A stretch of 64,000 bases of DNA from Lycorma delicatula. Its lineage: Eukaryota > Arthropoda > Insecta > Hemiptera > Fulgoridae. Position 1 is the first letter of the stretch. The number at the start of each line of letters is the position of its first letter. The position numbers and the translations under genes were made by a program. The notes under the pieces are model-generated. The model made no database searches. It saw nothing but the letters and a program-made list of their open reading frames with translations, and was not told where the DNA came from. Where the stretch lies: contig NC_134467.1 in the NCBI RefSeq assembly GCF_047948215.1, positions 35,369,020 through 35,433,019 of the forward strand, read 5' to 3'. This document shows, in pieces, positions 1 to 10,109 of the stretch.

Positions 1-352
1 AAAAACCGGTCTCTTTAAATTTTGCGACTAACCTTAATACTGATGTTTTGTTAGGAGCTGGTTTATCTGGGTACTTATGGCGGAACAAATCTTGCAATGC
101 TACCGCTGATTTCGTACTGAAGTACGACTCAACAATGAAAACACATTCATCTAGCGATAACACCATCTTGTCTCTAGCAATACACTGAACGTTATGATTG
201 CATTGTTGTTACTATCGGTAGTGTTCTACTGCGTCGCCCCGATGTTCAGATGTTGGACGAGTCCATTTCAGTAACGGGTAGGGAAGTAAGCTTGACTTTT
301 GAAATTTCATGGATTAGTGATTGATGGGTTGCGTTTTATATGTGACATCCTG
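1..352 (-). mobile_element. Mariner-2 element, 5' end, cut by the window edge
   Basis: The element's outer end reads ACAGGATGTC on the minus strand and abuts a TA dinucleotide at 353-354, as expected for Tc1/mariner insertion. A transposase start codon lies at 164-166 (minus strand); the frame runs towards position 1 and resembles the N-terminal helix-turn-helix region of mariner transposases (MVLSLDE, then a basic KYPDKPAPNKTSVLRLV segment). Only the N-terminal part is in the window, so its integrity cannot be judged. The same element occurs at 5545-6433 in the same orientation. Confidence 0.72.
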
Positions 353-354
353 TA

Positions 355-578
355 TTTTTTATATAACCAACCCTTACAGCAAGGGATGAATAAAATATTG
401 CTGGAATAGTAAGATGGAGCTTGTCGTATGCTAAACATGTGAAACATTTTTTCACATGCAACCATCGTCGTATTAGGTAAATTTGAATTTTTTCTTAACT
501 TTAAGGTGGAAATATATTTTTTCCCCGTATTTAGCACTGGTGAAATCTACCTCTGTCTTCCGGCGTGCCGAAAGGGAT
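355..578 (-). repeat. Interspersed repeat D, copy 1
   Basis: Reverse-complement match to 2988-3350 and, for a shorter stretch, to 20925-21035. Shared landmarks are GGTAGATTTCACCGGTG, a run reading TTAAAGTTAAGAAAAA, and GGTTGCATGTGAAAA. It directly follows the TA next to the mariner-2 end, so the mariner inserted at the edge of or inside this repeat. No coding potential is evident; the family is unknown to me. Confidence 0.6.
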
Positions 579-579
579 T

Positions 580-1265
580 TTTTAATTTATCTAATTCAAC
601 GGATAACTTAACTCGATTTATTTAACGTCAAATTTTATGTTGAAATAGTATTATTAGAATAAATAACGTTCTACGATGTAAGGAATTGAATACTAATTTC
701 AAACTAAATAGCAAGAAATGCAATTGTTTATATCTGAACAATGTTAACTTATTTATAGTTTCATATAATTATTATGTAAGAAAATAACAATCGATCATTA
801 ATTTTCGTTATATTCACGTTAATTAATGCAGAAATTAGGCTAATTTAACAGCTATTTTCATTGAAAATAATTTAATTAGAACTTGTGTAATAGAATTATT
901 CAGATGGATTTGTAATTGTTAAGATTTAAGCTATGTTTTATATAGAATTACAAAACAATTATAGACACCGTTATTAAGTTTTAGATTCAATCGTATATTA
1001 ATACAAATGAATAGTATTCCATTCCTTAATTAATACAAATGTAAAACTTTATAACAAAAGACATTTCATCTACTTAAGTTTCTATTTAGTAAGAATAATT
1101 GGTAACAGTACTTAATTTTAAGTGGGGAAAAACACACACGGATCAAATTTGTTTACATATCCTGATAGCAGTAAAATATTATATATCAAAAATAATTTAC
1201 TATAATATTACAAATTGCGTGAATTTTTATATTTTACTATTTGCTCGAATTTCTTATATATTTTT
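580..1265. other. AT-rich sequence without a supported feature
   Basis: Strongly AT-rich stretch with short homopolymers. The small open frames here are what AT-rich DNA gives by chance, and I see no motif or repeat match. Confidence 0.5.
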
Positions 1266-1269
1266 TGTT

Positions 1270-1424
1270 TTATTTGTTTAACCTCCTGAACCTCCGTGTA
1301 TTGCTTCATAGGATGAGATAAATGAATTGTAGCGTATGTGAAAATGCCATGCCTGACCGGGATTCGAACCCGTGACCTCCAGATAAAAGACCGAGATGCT
1401 ACAACTCGCGCCATGTAGGCTGGC
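1270..1424 (-). mobile_element. SINE-B copy 1 (tRNA-like head)
   Basis: Read on the minus strand, the head begins GCCAGCCTACATGGCGCGAG and contains the B-box-like GGGTTCGAATCCCGGTCAGG. The 3' part, TCATCCTATGAAG then GGAGGTTAAACA, resembles the tail of the unrelated-headed SINE-A. The T-arm is well kept but the acceptor ends do not pair as in a functional tRNA, so I call it a SINE rather than a tRNA gene. Similar heads occur at 33.5, 35.5, 38.2 and 48.1 kb. Confidence 0.65.
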
Positions 1425-1605
1425 AAATTTCTAATATTTAAGTCATTTATTTTTCAGTTTTAAAATACCGTATAATGTTCACTTAAATTTGTAAATGACA
1501 GTCTCGTTAGAAAGAGTTTGGAATGTTATTACTAAGTTTTCTTGTGGAAACAATATATAATTTTCCAGCTATTAATATTTATTGAGATATTACTAAGCAT
1601 AAAGA

Positions 1606-1785
1606 GGAGGAGTAAAGAAGAGAGATTAAAGATTAAAACGAGAATTGCAGAGGTAATGAAAGTTTTTTTAGAAAGACAAACCTACTCTGCAGCAACATGG
1701 ATTAACCTGTGAAAGAGATTTGTAAAATGCTATGTTTGGAGTATACTTTTGTATGGTACTGAAACATGGTACTATAAAACAACAA
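1606..1785 (+). pseudogene. Degenerate LINE RT C-terminal fragment, LINE-A relative
   Basis: One frame translates to a region containing KRFVKCYVWSILLYGTETW, matching the RKRFLKVYVWSVALYGSETW stretch of LINE-A downstream of the reverse transcriptase. An in-frame TGA stands where the LINE-A copies have an arginine codon before KRF. The nucleotide sequence is far from the LINE-A copies, so this is an older relative. It ends about 15 bp before the left target duplication of a SINE-A insertion. Confidence 0.65.
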
Positions 1786-1814
1786 TTTGATCCTTCGTCA
1801 CAATTTCATTGACT

Positions 1815-2099
1815 TTCTTTTTACTGTTTAGCCTCCGGTAACTACCGTTTAGATAATACTTCAGAGGATGATATGTATGAGTGTAAATGAAGTGTAGTCT
1901 TGTACATTCTCAGTTCGACCATTCCTGAGATGTGTGGTTAATTGAAACCCAACCACCAAAGAACACCGGTATCCACGATCTAGTATTCAAATCAGTGTAA
2001 AAATAACTGGCTTTACTAGGACTGGAACGCTGGAACTCTCGACTTCCAAATCAGCTGATTTGGGAAGACGCGTTCACCACTAGACCAACCCGGTGGACT
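1815..2099 (-). mobile_element. SINE-A copy 1, complete with target duplication
   Basis: Bounded by a 13-bp direct repeat, AATTTCATTGACT, at 1802-1814 and 2100-2112. On the minus strand it starts CCACCGGGTTGGTCTAGTGG (A-box-like), has the palindrome AAATCAGCTGATTT, a B-box-like GTTC-AGTCC block, a body with GGATACCGGTGTTCTTTGG, and ends in GGAGGCTAAACAG. The tRNA-like head implies internal pol III promotion; mobility would depend on a partner LINE. No coding capacity. Confidence 0.88.
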
Positions 2100-2112
2100 A
2101 ATTTCATTGACT

Positions 2113-2593
2113 GAACACTGGATTGCGTACGTGCACGTAAGTTTGCGTGTGTGTACGCCCGAGTGCGTGCGTGAGCATGAGCGATGTTGTTTAGAATACT
2201 ACTTATATTCTCTAATATTGTAATTAATTTTATATAATCTATTTATTTAAAAATTGTTTTGCCTTTCAGAAATGTTATTTTATAAAAATTATTTATTTTT
2301 ATCTGAATATTTAATTTCTAGTTTATTAGTTTGTATTTAGCATACGACCTGGAAAGGTCATTTGTATATAGTTATAATTTAAGTATTATAATTTTTTTAA
2401 ACAATGCTGAAAGGGTATAAGATAAGAAGAAATAAGAGAGAATTTGTCGATCAGAGTATTCACTTTCACTAAATATATGATGGTTGTATAAGGTTTTTTC
2501 TATTTAGAAATTGATACAACTTTATTTTCTCTATACGAAAAGGAAAATGTATTTTACATTTATTTATATATAAATATATATATGTTTCTGTAA

Positions 2594-2600
<7 letters not shown>
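2113..2600. other. Low-complexity flank, no gene seen
   Basis: A short alternating GTGCGTGT-type stretch near 2130-2180 is followed by plain AT-rich DNA. No repeat match or coding signal recognised. Confidence 0.45.

Positions 2601-2644
<44 letters not shown>
2600..2644. repeat. (TA)n/(CA)n microsatellite
   Basis: A short TATATA run leads directly into an uninterrupted CA dinucleotide run of about 18 units. The apparent reading frame across it (poly Cys-Val) is produced by the microsatellite. Confidence 0.9.
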
Positions 2645-2645
<1 letters not shown>

Positions 2646-2987
2646 GGGAAAAGAGTAAACATAATTTAAAGAAAATGCTACACGGATAGAGGAATGAATC
2701 AATACGAAAATAATATTCATATAACAATTTTTTTTCTTATACTGCAAACATTTTCATCTAAGATATTTCAATTCTAGTATATTTTTTTTCTTTTCTTTAA
2801 CTAATAAAAATATGTTATTTCAAAAAAAATAAAAATCATATTGGTATACAATATGTTGAAACAAAAATAAGATTAAATACAAAAGTAATTTATTTCACAA
2901 TTGAATTTATTATTTTTTTTTTTTAAATAAAAACAGAAATTAATTTCAAACTTTTTCCTTTTATTTTATATTTAAAACAATCCCATT

Positions 2988-3350
2988 TCAGCCCGCCGGA
3001 AAGGGGAGGTAGATTTCACCGGTGTTAAGTACGGGATAAAAAAGATTTCCACTTTAAAGTTAAGAAAAACTTCAAATTTACTAAATACGACAATGGTTGC
3101 ATGTGAAAAAAAGCATACGACACGTCCCTCTTTTTACAATTCCAGCAAAATTTTGGTCATCCCATGCCGTAAGGGTTGGTTATATCAAAAATTGTTACAG
3201 ATAAAACTTTTAGGTAATGTTTAAGGTACTAACGACCACTTAAACCGATTGGATACTGTGCCTAATATGGGAGGTATGACTTTTTTCTTCGAAGCCCAAT
3301 TTTTTCACCTCCTGGGCCGGTGGTTGGTGATATAAAAAAAATTACTTAGA
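2988..3350 (+). repeat. Interspersed repeat D, copy 2 (longest copy)
   Basis: Forward copy of the repeat at 355-578, running from GCCCGCCGGAAAGGGGAGG past GGTTGCATGTGAAAA to a segment reading CCGTAAGGGTTGGTTATAT. It continues into unmatched sequence with a second GGGCCGGTGGTTGGT block near 3325. No coding frame and no clear terminal repeats, so the class is undetermined. Confidence 0.55.
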
Positions 3351-3767
3351 TTAGGTCCTTATCAAACCGGGCGACTGAAAGGAAAACTGTACTTTTCTTT
3401 TAAAAGTCAGTAAATTTTTTTTAGTGTATCAAAATGAAATTTTTTTAAATATTTATTTTATTTTTCAATTCCAGTATTTATTGTTACAATTGAAATAAAT
3501 GTAATTTTCGGTATACATTATTGATTTTAATATGTACAAATATACAATGAAAATGGTGAAGTTAGTTGATACGGAGAGTGGATGTTACAAGCTATTTTTA
3601 AATTAACCGTGAATTACAATGAACCGTTAATCCGTCCCTACCAAGAGTCATATGAATCTTCATACACAATACTTCTATCGCCATTGCGAGTTTTATGATC
3701 GATCTGTGAATGTGGCTTCACCCTCTTCGTTTTCTCAAGGCTACTTTTCATCTTCTTTCTTTTTCCT

Positions 3768-4038
3768 GTCTTTTTCCTGTTTAGATAATACTTCAGAGGA
3801 TGAATGTGGATGATATATATGAGTGTGAATGAAGTTGTAGTCTTGTACATTCTCAGTTTGACCATGCCTGAGATGTGTGGTTAATTGAAACCCAACCACC
3901 AAAGAACACCGGTATCCACGATCTAGTATTCAAGTCCGTGTAAAAATAGCTGGCTTTACTAAGACTTGAACGCTGGAACTCTCGACTTCCAAATCAGCTG
4001 ATTTGGGAAGACACGTTCACCAGTAGACTAACCCGGTG
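3768..4038 (-). mobile_element. SINE-A copy 2
   Basis: Minus-strand copy with the head GGTTAGTCTACTGGTGAACG, the AAATCAGCTGATTT palindrome and the CCGGTGTTCTTTGGTGG body. The tail is shortened (TCTAAACAGG without the preceding GTTACCGGAGG block). Extra bases interrupt the ATATATCATCC region. I could not find a convincing target duplication, so both boundaries are approximate. Confidence 0.8.
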
Positions 4039-4267
4039 GGTCTTGTATTCATCTGCCCATCATTTTCATTTTATAAGGTAAATAAATGTTTATCTTATTT
4101 TAATTTAACGGGACTGATAAGGTAATTTAATAATTTCTAGAGAAAGATGTTTTTAGCAAAATAGACCTTAGGTATGGCAAGTTGGTTACAGTTTTCTAAA
4201 GGCGCATTGTTACATTCTGACTTTCATATTAAGCCAATATTATTTGAACTTCAAAAAAAGACTTCAA

Positions 4268-4848
4268 ACAAGAGTTACAGTCATGATATCAAAGAAAGCA
4301 GGGGCAGATAAATGTGAAGAATACAGAACAATTAGTTTAACTAGTCATGCATCAAAAATATTAAAATCGAATTCTATATAGAAGAATTGAGAGGAGAGTG
4401 GAAGAAGTGTTAGGAGAAGACCAAGTTGGTTTCTGTAAAAGTATAGGGACAAGGGAAGCAATTTTAGGCCTCAGATTAATAATAGAAGGAAGATTAAAGA
4501 AAAACAAACCAACATACTTGGCGTTTATAGACCTAGAAAAGGCATTCGATAACGTACACTGGAATAAAATGTTCAGCTTTTTAAAAAAATTAGGGTTCAA
4601 ATACAGAGATAGAAGAACAATTGCTAACATGTACAGGAACCAAACAGCAACAATAACAATTGAAGAACATAAGAAAGAAGCCTTAATAAGAAAGGGAGTC
4701 CGACAAGGATGTTCCCTATCTCCGTTACTTTTTAATCTTACATGGAACTAGCAGTTAATGATGTGAAAGAACAATTTAGATTCGGAGTAACAGTACAAGG
4801 TGAAAAGATAAAGATTTGCTGATGATATAGTAATTCTAGCCGAGACGA
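4268..4848 (+). mobile_element. LINE-A copy 1, truncated at both ends
   Basis: Encodes the middle of a non-LTR reverse transcriptase: IPKKAG-type block, AFIDLEKAFDNV (RT motif A), GVRQGCSLSPLLFNL (motif B). Compared with the other copies it lacks 8 bp just before the FADD motif near 4815, and a frameshift falls after SPLLFNL. The 5' end fades near 4268 and the 3' end stops after the start of the ILAE segment, so the C-terminal domain and poly(A) tail are missing. A relic, not a gene. Confidence 0.82.
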
Positions 4849-4849
4849 A

Positions 4850-5085
4850 GTTTCTCCATGAATTTTAATTTAAACGTGATCGGTTTTCCATTGAAGTAAT
4901 GAAGTACATATTTACAACAGAAGAGGAATAAGCTGAAATGGTATTCATTATAGCTGCGTGTAATGCTAATTCTACAGCTGTTACAGTAGAGTATGAAATA
5001 CATTAACATTAAATAAGTACTTTTCTAACAAACGTAATAATGTACTGTTTCTAATTAAAATTTAATTTTTCTATCTTTCCTTTGA
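4850..5085. other. AT-rich linker, nothing recognised
   Basis: Sequence between LINE-A copy 1 and repeat E. I see no repeat match, tail or coding frame. Confidence 0.4.
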
Positions 5086-5089
5086 TTTA

Positions 5090-5515
5090 TTCAAATTATC
5101 TTTTACCATTTTCTTTAGAATTAAATTCTCTACAATTATATTTAATATTTTATTTTTTATTACCCTTTTAACAAAGTTATTGTAGGTCACACATAAAAAT
5201 CAGGTTGTTTTACTTATATTTATTGGTTTTAATCCCAGATTTCACAAAAACTGTCGCAGATACGGTTCTGGGACATCTATTTTTTCGATTTTTAAGACAA
5301 AAACAATAAGAAATCACTAATTTTCTCCCTTAATAAATGTCCTAAAAATTTCAGTCGATCTCATTTCACCGTGGAAGCTAAAATCCTAGGGATGTTTCAT
5401 TACCCGTAATTCCCAAAACATGCATTTTAGGACATATATTTATATTAACTTATTCCATTATTTTCACAAGTAGAATATGTTATGAAAGTCCCGGGAGAAC
5501 TTTGTGATACTCTCT
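5090..5515 (+). repeat. Interspersed repeat E, copy 1
   Basis: Matches 48500-48910 in order over several hundred bases: a block around AACAAAGTTATTGTAGGTCA, then GATACGGTTCTGGGACAT, then TTTTTTCGATTTTTAAGACA. The copies are well diverged and neither has an open frame. It leads directly into the 3'-truncated mariner-2 copy. A third, weaker match may lie at 32440-32830. Confidence 0.5.
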
Positions 5516-5544
5516 GTGTACGTATGTGTATATATATAATATTA

Positions 5545-6433
5545 TGTTGTAGCCGGCAGTGTCTATCTTCCTCTTCCAAGAGTGCAATGAACTGAAATAA
5601 AATATCCTGATATCGTTATGCATTAATTGGGTACTCGAAAAAAATAGCACCGATTATTTTCTTCCGCGATATCGCGCACCACACGCCCAACTTCTGCGGG
5701 TGTAATTGTTTTTCGTGATAAAAGTGGGGATTTTCGGCACTCCAAATTCTACTGTTTTGGCTGTTTACGTAGCCATCCGAATGAAACCGTGCTTCATCTG
5801 TGAAAAATAACGAATCCATAACATTAATTCCCTCCCGCAGAAATCGACGGAACCGTTGACAATATTGTAGCCGTTTTTTCTTTGTCGGGCTCAAGAAGTC
5901 GATGAACCGTTTGAATGCGATAAGGGTGTAATTGTAATCCTTTTGTCGCCCGATGAACAGTCGATTTAGACAGAGACAAACGTCTGATCGATTTATTTGG
6001 CGAGGCGAGTAATCGGTCTTTGATTTCAGTGACTGTATCTGTATTCAACACTGACGCAGATCTTTTGTGTTCCTTGTTATTAACAGAACCGGTCTCTCTA
6101 AATCTTGCGACTAACCTTAATACTGATGTTTAGTTAGGAGCCGGTTTATCTGGGTACTTATTTAAACAAATCTTGCACTGCAACCACTGATTTCGTACTG
6201 AAGTATGACTCGAAAATGAAAACACGTTCATCTAGTGAAAACACCATCTTGTCTCTAGCAATACACTGAACGTTATGATAGCATTATTGTTACTATCGGT
6301 AGTGTTCTACTGCGTCGCCGCGATGTTCAGATGTTGGACGAGTCCATTTCAGTAACGAGTAAGGGAGTAAGCTTGACTTTTGAAATTTCATGGATGAGTG
6401 ATTGATGGGTTGCGTTTTATATGGGACATCCTG
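5545..6433 (-). mobile_element. Mariner-2 element, 3'-truncated, transposase pseudogene
   Basis: The outer end (ACAGGATGTCCCATATAAAA on the minus strand) abuts a TA at 6434-6435. The transposase start is at 6247 and recognisable sequence runs to about 5550. The N-terminal HTH has several stops and a frameshift; KSTVHRATKGL and PYRIQTVH mark the second HTH; FFTDEARFH carries the first catalytic Asp. The homology breaks at the position of the second catalytic Asp, so the last third, including DD and the far terminal repeat, is missing. Inactive relic of a DDE mariner transposase acting on its own termini. Confidence 0.82.
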
Positions 6434-6435
6434 TA

Positions 6436-6515
6436 GATATATATATATATATATATATAACTTTGTGAGTTTATCACAAAATTCCGGGACTTTTATATAT
6501 ATATATATATATATT
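6436..6515. repeat. Two short (TA)n tracts
   Basis: Two TA runs separated by about 35 bp, immediately outside the mariner-2 terminus. The TA target of the mariner is at the edge of the first run, so it may have landed in the microsatellite. Confidence 0.75.
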
Positions 6516-6570
6516 GTATATACATGCATCTATATACATATACGTATTGAAATTGTTTTTAAAAAAATCT

Positions 6571-7245
6571 GATGTGGACACCATATGATTTCCTTGTAAG
6601 CCTATGAAATTACATACAAACATTTTTTGGAAAAGAAAAGTACATCAATTTTATTTGGTTAATATATTTTTTTAAATTAGATATAATTGTATTGTAACAA
6701 TTGAATTATTATTTATTGTAATAGAATTTTAAAATCAGATTTCAATAATTATCAATATATTTAAATTAAAAAAAAAAGTTAAAAAAAGAGATGAAGTCAG
6801 ATTCAAACCGATATGCCTCTCCTTTTTAAGATCAAAATATTTCATTAATTAAAATTTTATTTGGCTATAACTCTGGAACCAATGAAAATAAGTACCACTT
6901 ATGATATATCGTTAAGAAAACTCTCAATGAGGTCTTATTACTGCAGTTAAGAAAAAGTCCATAATCAAAATTTGGATTGTAGAATTCTTTGTAAACTTTA
7001 GGTTCAGTCGATTGTAATCAAAAGAGATGGTATACAACTACATATTACAACAGTCCTAAATCTAAAATTTCAATCATCCTTTGGCTAATCGTTTTTGAGT
7101 TATGTGAGAAGATACGTTCTACGTTTACGCCGAAACTAGTCAAAATGGATTCAGGGAAGGTCAAAATGGATATTTCCGTTGAAATCTGAAAATCTAAATT
7201 TTTACGATCAAAATACTTCCTTTACTTTGTATAAGGAAGTAAAAA
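6571..7245 (+). repeat. Repeat C, copy 1 (about 0.7 kb interspersed repeat)
   Basis: Begins TGTGGACACCATATGATTTC and ends CTTTGTATAAGGAAGTAAAA. Internal landmarks are GGCTATAACTCTGGAACC, GAGTTATG and CAAAATGGATATTTC. Nearly the same order is seen at 34805-35507 and, reversed, at 11920-12560. The right end on the minus strand reads CTTCCTTATACAAAG, and the left end contains TTTCCTTGTA, suggesting short terminal inverted repeats. No coding frame. Probably a non-autonomous element of unknown class. Confidence 0.7.
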
Positions 7246-7249
7246 TTAG

Positions 7250-7553
7250 CCCTGATTTTAAAGGTTAATAATTTTTAAAATTCATGTTTTAGGAACTATT
7301 ACACAAAAAAATTGGACTTTATTTTGCTAATTGAATAAAATAATGAAACGTCGTAAACGTTATTAAAAATTATCAAGAAATCTAACCATTTTCTTTTTCT
7401 AAAAGACATTTTTGAAGCGATATCACTTTTGTTAAAGATGTTTGTTTCAAATTTTTACAACAAAAACGTTTTTCTTAACAATAAGTGATATATAAAATTA
7501 TTACATATTACACCTTAATATTCATAATCAAAATTTATGAAAAAAAAATATAT
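7250..7553. other. AT-rich sequence left of the hAT element
   Basis: AT-rich, no coding frame or repeat match. It ends in a short TATATATACAT run that supplied the 8-bp hAT target site. Confidence 0.4.
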
Positions 7554-7561
7554 ATATACAT

Positions 7562-9165
7562 TAGAGTGGTCCAAATAGGGCAAAATTTTTGTCGAAAAAC
7601 GTGCATCCCCTGAATTAAAAGTACTCTCAAAAACAAAATTTTTGACGCGTTGATGAACTCTTTCCGTTCGAAAAAAGTCATCCCCTATTCCACTTGAATT
7701 TTAAAGGGGATTTAACATGGGTTTTAGGTTATTTTCAAGTCGTTACGATATAGCGTTAGCATGTTTCATCACAAAACTTCAAAAATAACGTATATAAGGG
7801 TTTTTGGGGTCGGATAATACGAATTTGAAGTAAAAAACTTATTTTGACACATTGTAACTGTCAAAATCGCTGTCAATCAATTGACAACTAGCATTCTTAT
7901 GAAGGAAAATCAATGTTAGACATTACAAACAACGTTAATTAGGGTTTTTGGGGTCGGAGAACACGAATTTGAAGTGAAAAAACTCATTTTGGCTAGGTAC
8001 GCTAGCTCTTTTTCATGAAGACATCTCGACTGAATTAAAACTGAAAATGGTTGAAAAAATAGCAATTTCGGATGAAACTTACGAATATTTATTATCTGCG
8101 ACAGATGATGATTTTGATTATGATAACGAACCTGCTCACACGAAACGCTACGAAACTAAAAATGTTAACGAATTGTTAAACAAAGAAATCGACTTTTTTG
8201 TCAACACGGAGTCCTTGAATTTTTTTAAACGATTCGAACTTGCGACTAGCTTTCTAGAAATTGATCCATGTAAGTGGAGCGAAAACGAAGATTATTTGGC
8301 TGCTTTGAATTGAGTTAAAAATCTAAAGGTCGTCAATGACTGCTCAGAAAGAACGGTTAAGTTGGTGAAAGAATTTAGATGTGAATTCACTAGAGATGAA
8401 AGTCAATTGCAATATATACTACAAATTGTAAATGATCATCGCAAAAAACATCCAAATGTATATAATTACATTACATATGTAATGTAATATAATAACAGAA
8501 ATAGAAATCATAAAATTTTAACAACATTATTTCAATAATTATATACATGAATATAAAATTTTTTAAATAAAATGAGAGTTGATCTTTTTGAATCTATCCT
8601 TCTGATTTTTTTTAATTGACAACGACTTCAACAGTTTTAATGTGTCAAAACAATTTTTTCACTTCAAATTCGTGTTCTCCGACCCCAAAAACCCTAATTA
8701 ACGTTGTTTGTAATGTCTAACATTGATTTCTCTACATAAAAAAGCTAGTTGTCAATTAATTGGCAGCGATTTTGACAGTTTTAACTTGTCAAAATAAGTT
8801 TTTCACTTCATATTCGTGTTCTCCGACCCCAAAAACCCTTATTGACAATTTTTGTAATGTTGAGCATTGATTTTTTTTCATAAAAACGCTAGTTGTCAAT
8901 TGATTGACAGAAATTTTGACAGTTGTGATGTGTCAAAACAAGTTTCTGACTTCAAATTCGTGTTCTCCGACCCCAAAAACCCTTATATACGTTATTTTTT
9001 AAGTTTTGTGATGAAACATGCAAGCGCTATATCGTCACGACTTGAAAATAACCTAAAACCCATGTTAAATCCCCTTTAAAATTCAAGTAGAGTGGGGGAT
9101 GACTTTTTTCGAACGGAAAGGGTTCATCAACGCGTCAAAAATTTTGCCCTATTTGGACCACTCTA
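7562..9165 (+). mobile_element. Complete hAT-type element, probably non-autonomous
   Basis: The termini are a perfect inverted repeat starting TAGAGTGGTCCAAATAGGGC (hAT ends follow a YARNG-like pattern). The element is flanked by a perfect 8-bp duplication ATATACAT at 7554-7561 and 9166-9173, the length diagnostic of hAT. The inverted similarity extends inward for about 430 bp on the left and 520 bp on the right. These arms contain units repeated every 143-144 bp, each with GGGTTTTTGGGGTCGGA or its complement: near 7799 and 7942 on the left, and 8679, 8823 and 8967 on the right. The centre holds a short decayed coding remnant. It is too short for a full hAT transposase. Confidence 0.88.
7981..8487 (+). 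pseudogene. Decayed coding remnant inside the hAT element
   Basis: The frame is open from about 7981, has an ATG at 8047 and is interrupted by a TGA at 8311-8313 where tryptophan would fit. It continues in the same frame to TAA at 8485-8487. The product is acidic, with a TDDDFDYDNE patch, then KWSENEDYLAALN, the TGA, VKNLKVVNDCSERT and a helical QLQYILQIVNDHRKKHP end. The W-to-NDCSER arrangement recalls a hAT-like C-terminal dimerisation region, but that is an inference. Its position between the arms argues that it is the tail of the ancestral transposase or an associated ORF. Confidence 0.55.
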
Positions 9166-9173
9166 ATATACAT

Positions 9174-9427
9174 CAGAATAAATATATTTAAATATATAAA
9201 AAATTAAAAATTATGCGTATGTAAATTAGATTTTCTTTGTGTTTAATTATGATTTTTAATTATTTATACGATTTTATATTGAATTATTTCATTAAAAAAA
9301 AATTATTAAATATGAAATAATTAAAAATAAATTATTATACAAGGTAATTACGAAATATTTAATTAATTAAACAAAAAAAAAAATAAACAGAATAGTATTA
9401 ATTAACATATCTCCGTCTTTTATAAAA
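9174..9427. other. AT-rich sequence, no feature seen
   Basis: Homopolymeric and AT-rich DNA between the hAT element and the LINE relic. Nothing else recognised. Confidence 0.4.
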
Positions 9428-9751
9428 GTGATGTCTTATGTTCACAGAAAATATATTAAAGAATTTTGTTATTTATGCAGTAAAGTCACAAAGCTTGGAC
9501 AAAGCAAGGAAGTGCAAACAAAAGGAGATTACAACAAGCAAGTGCAGCAGAGCTTTTCTACTAGAGGCAGTGAAACTGAAACCAACGTAGTTTGTAACAC
9601 AGACTTGGGAATTAGAAGCAAATATTTAAAGTTATTTGTTAGGAATGTTGTAGCACTTTATTTCAATGAGACAAGAAACAATAGGAAACCTAGAAGAGAG
9701 GACAATAGACTATCTAGTTTGAAATTTCATGATTGTAGAAAAATGTTTTAA
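9428..9751 (+). pseudogene. Old LINE RT C-terminal relic, LINE-A relative
   Basis: The 107-codon frame aligns without gaps to the LINE-A tail: KEFCYLCSKVTKLGQSK against EEFCYLGSRITKDGRSR, YLKLFVRNVVALYFNETR against FLKVYVWSVALYGSETW, and RLSSLKFHDCRKMF against KRLEAFEMWCYRRML. Identity is low and the landmark Gly-Ser is lost, so this is a diverged relative. It is open by chance rather than by constraint, as far as I can tell. No tail or duplication visible. Confidence 0.6.
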
Positions 9752-10009
9752 ATATTATACAAATTCAAATAGAAATTGAATTATTATTCAGTTCGTTAAT
9801 TAAAATTCTAATTAACATTAATTATCTAGAGTAATAAAATGATTTCTACTTGTTGATTAATAATAAATTGTTGAATTAATTACTGTATAAATATTTATTG
9901 TTAATAAAAACTAATATTTTAGCAAAAGTGTATCTGTCCACTTTGTTAAAGAATTGGAGGATCTCACTTTCAGATGAAATAAGTTTAAATAAAGTGAAGC
10001 AAAAAATGT

Positions 10010-10085
10010 TTTTATGTATTTTAATAGGAGTAGAAGGAACACGTGTGGTGTCCACACTAGATATTTTAAAAGAGATATGCAGGTC
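10010..10085 (-). repeat. Repeat C fragment (left end)
   Basis: The minus strand reads GTGGACACCACACGTGTTCC and continues towards a CCTATTAAA block, as at the left end of the longer repeat C copies. Only about 70 bp are recognisable. Confidence 0.5.
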
Positions 10086-10109
10086 TTTTTCGATTTTTAA
10101 AGTAATATT

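Noticed and set aside
1345..1424. tRNA gene on the minus strand
   Set aside because: The T-arm is good, but the acceptor stem does not pair and similar heads recur at four other places with a SINE-like body, so it is a SINE head.
3638..3865. 75-codon minus-strand ORF
   Set aside because: It runs across the tail of SINE-A copy 2 into flanking DNA.
8047..8313. Host gene of 88 codons
   Set aside because: It lies at the centre of a bounded hAT element, continues past the TGA in frame, and has no promoter or exon evidence.
8640..9165. CRISPR-like array (regular 144-bp repeats)
   Set aside because: The units are long, have no unique spacers of constant length, and are the subterminal repeats of a eukaryotic hAT element.
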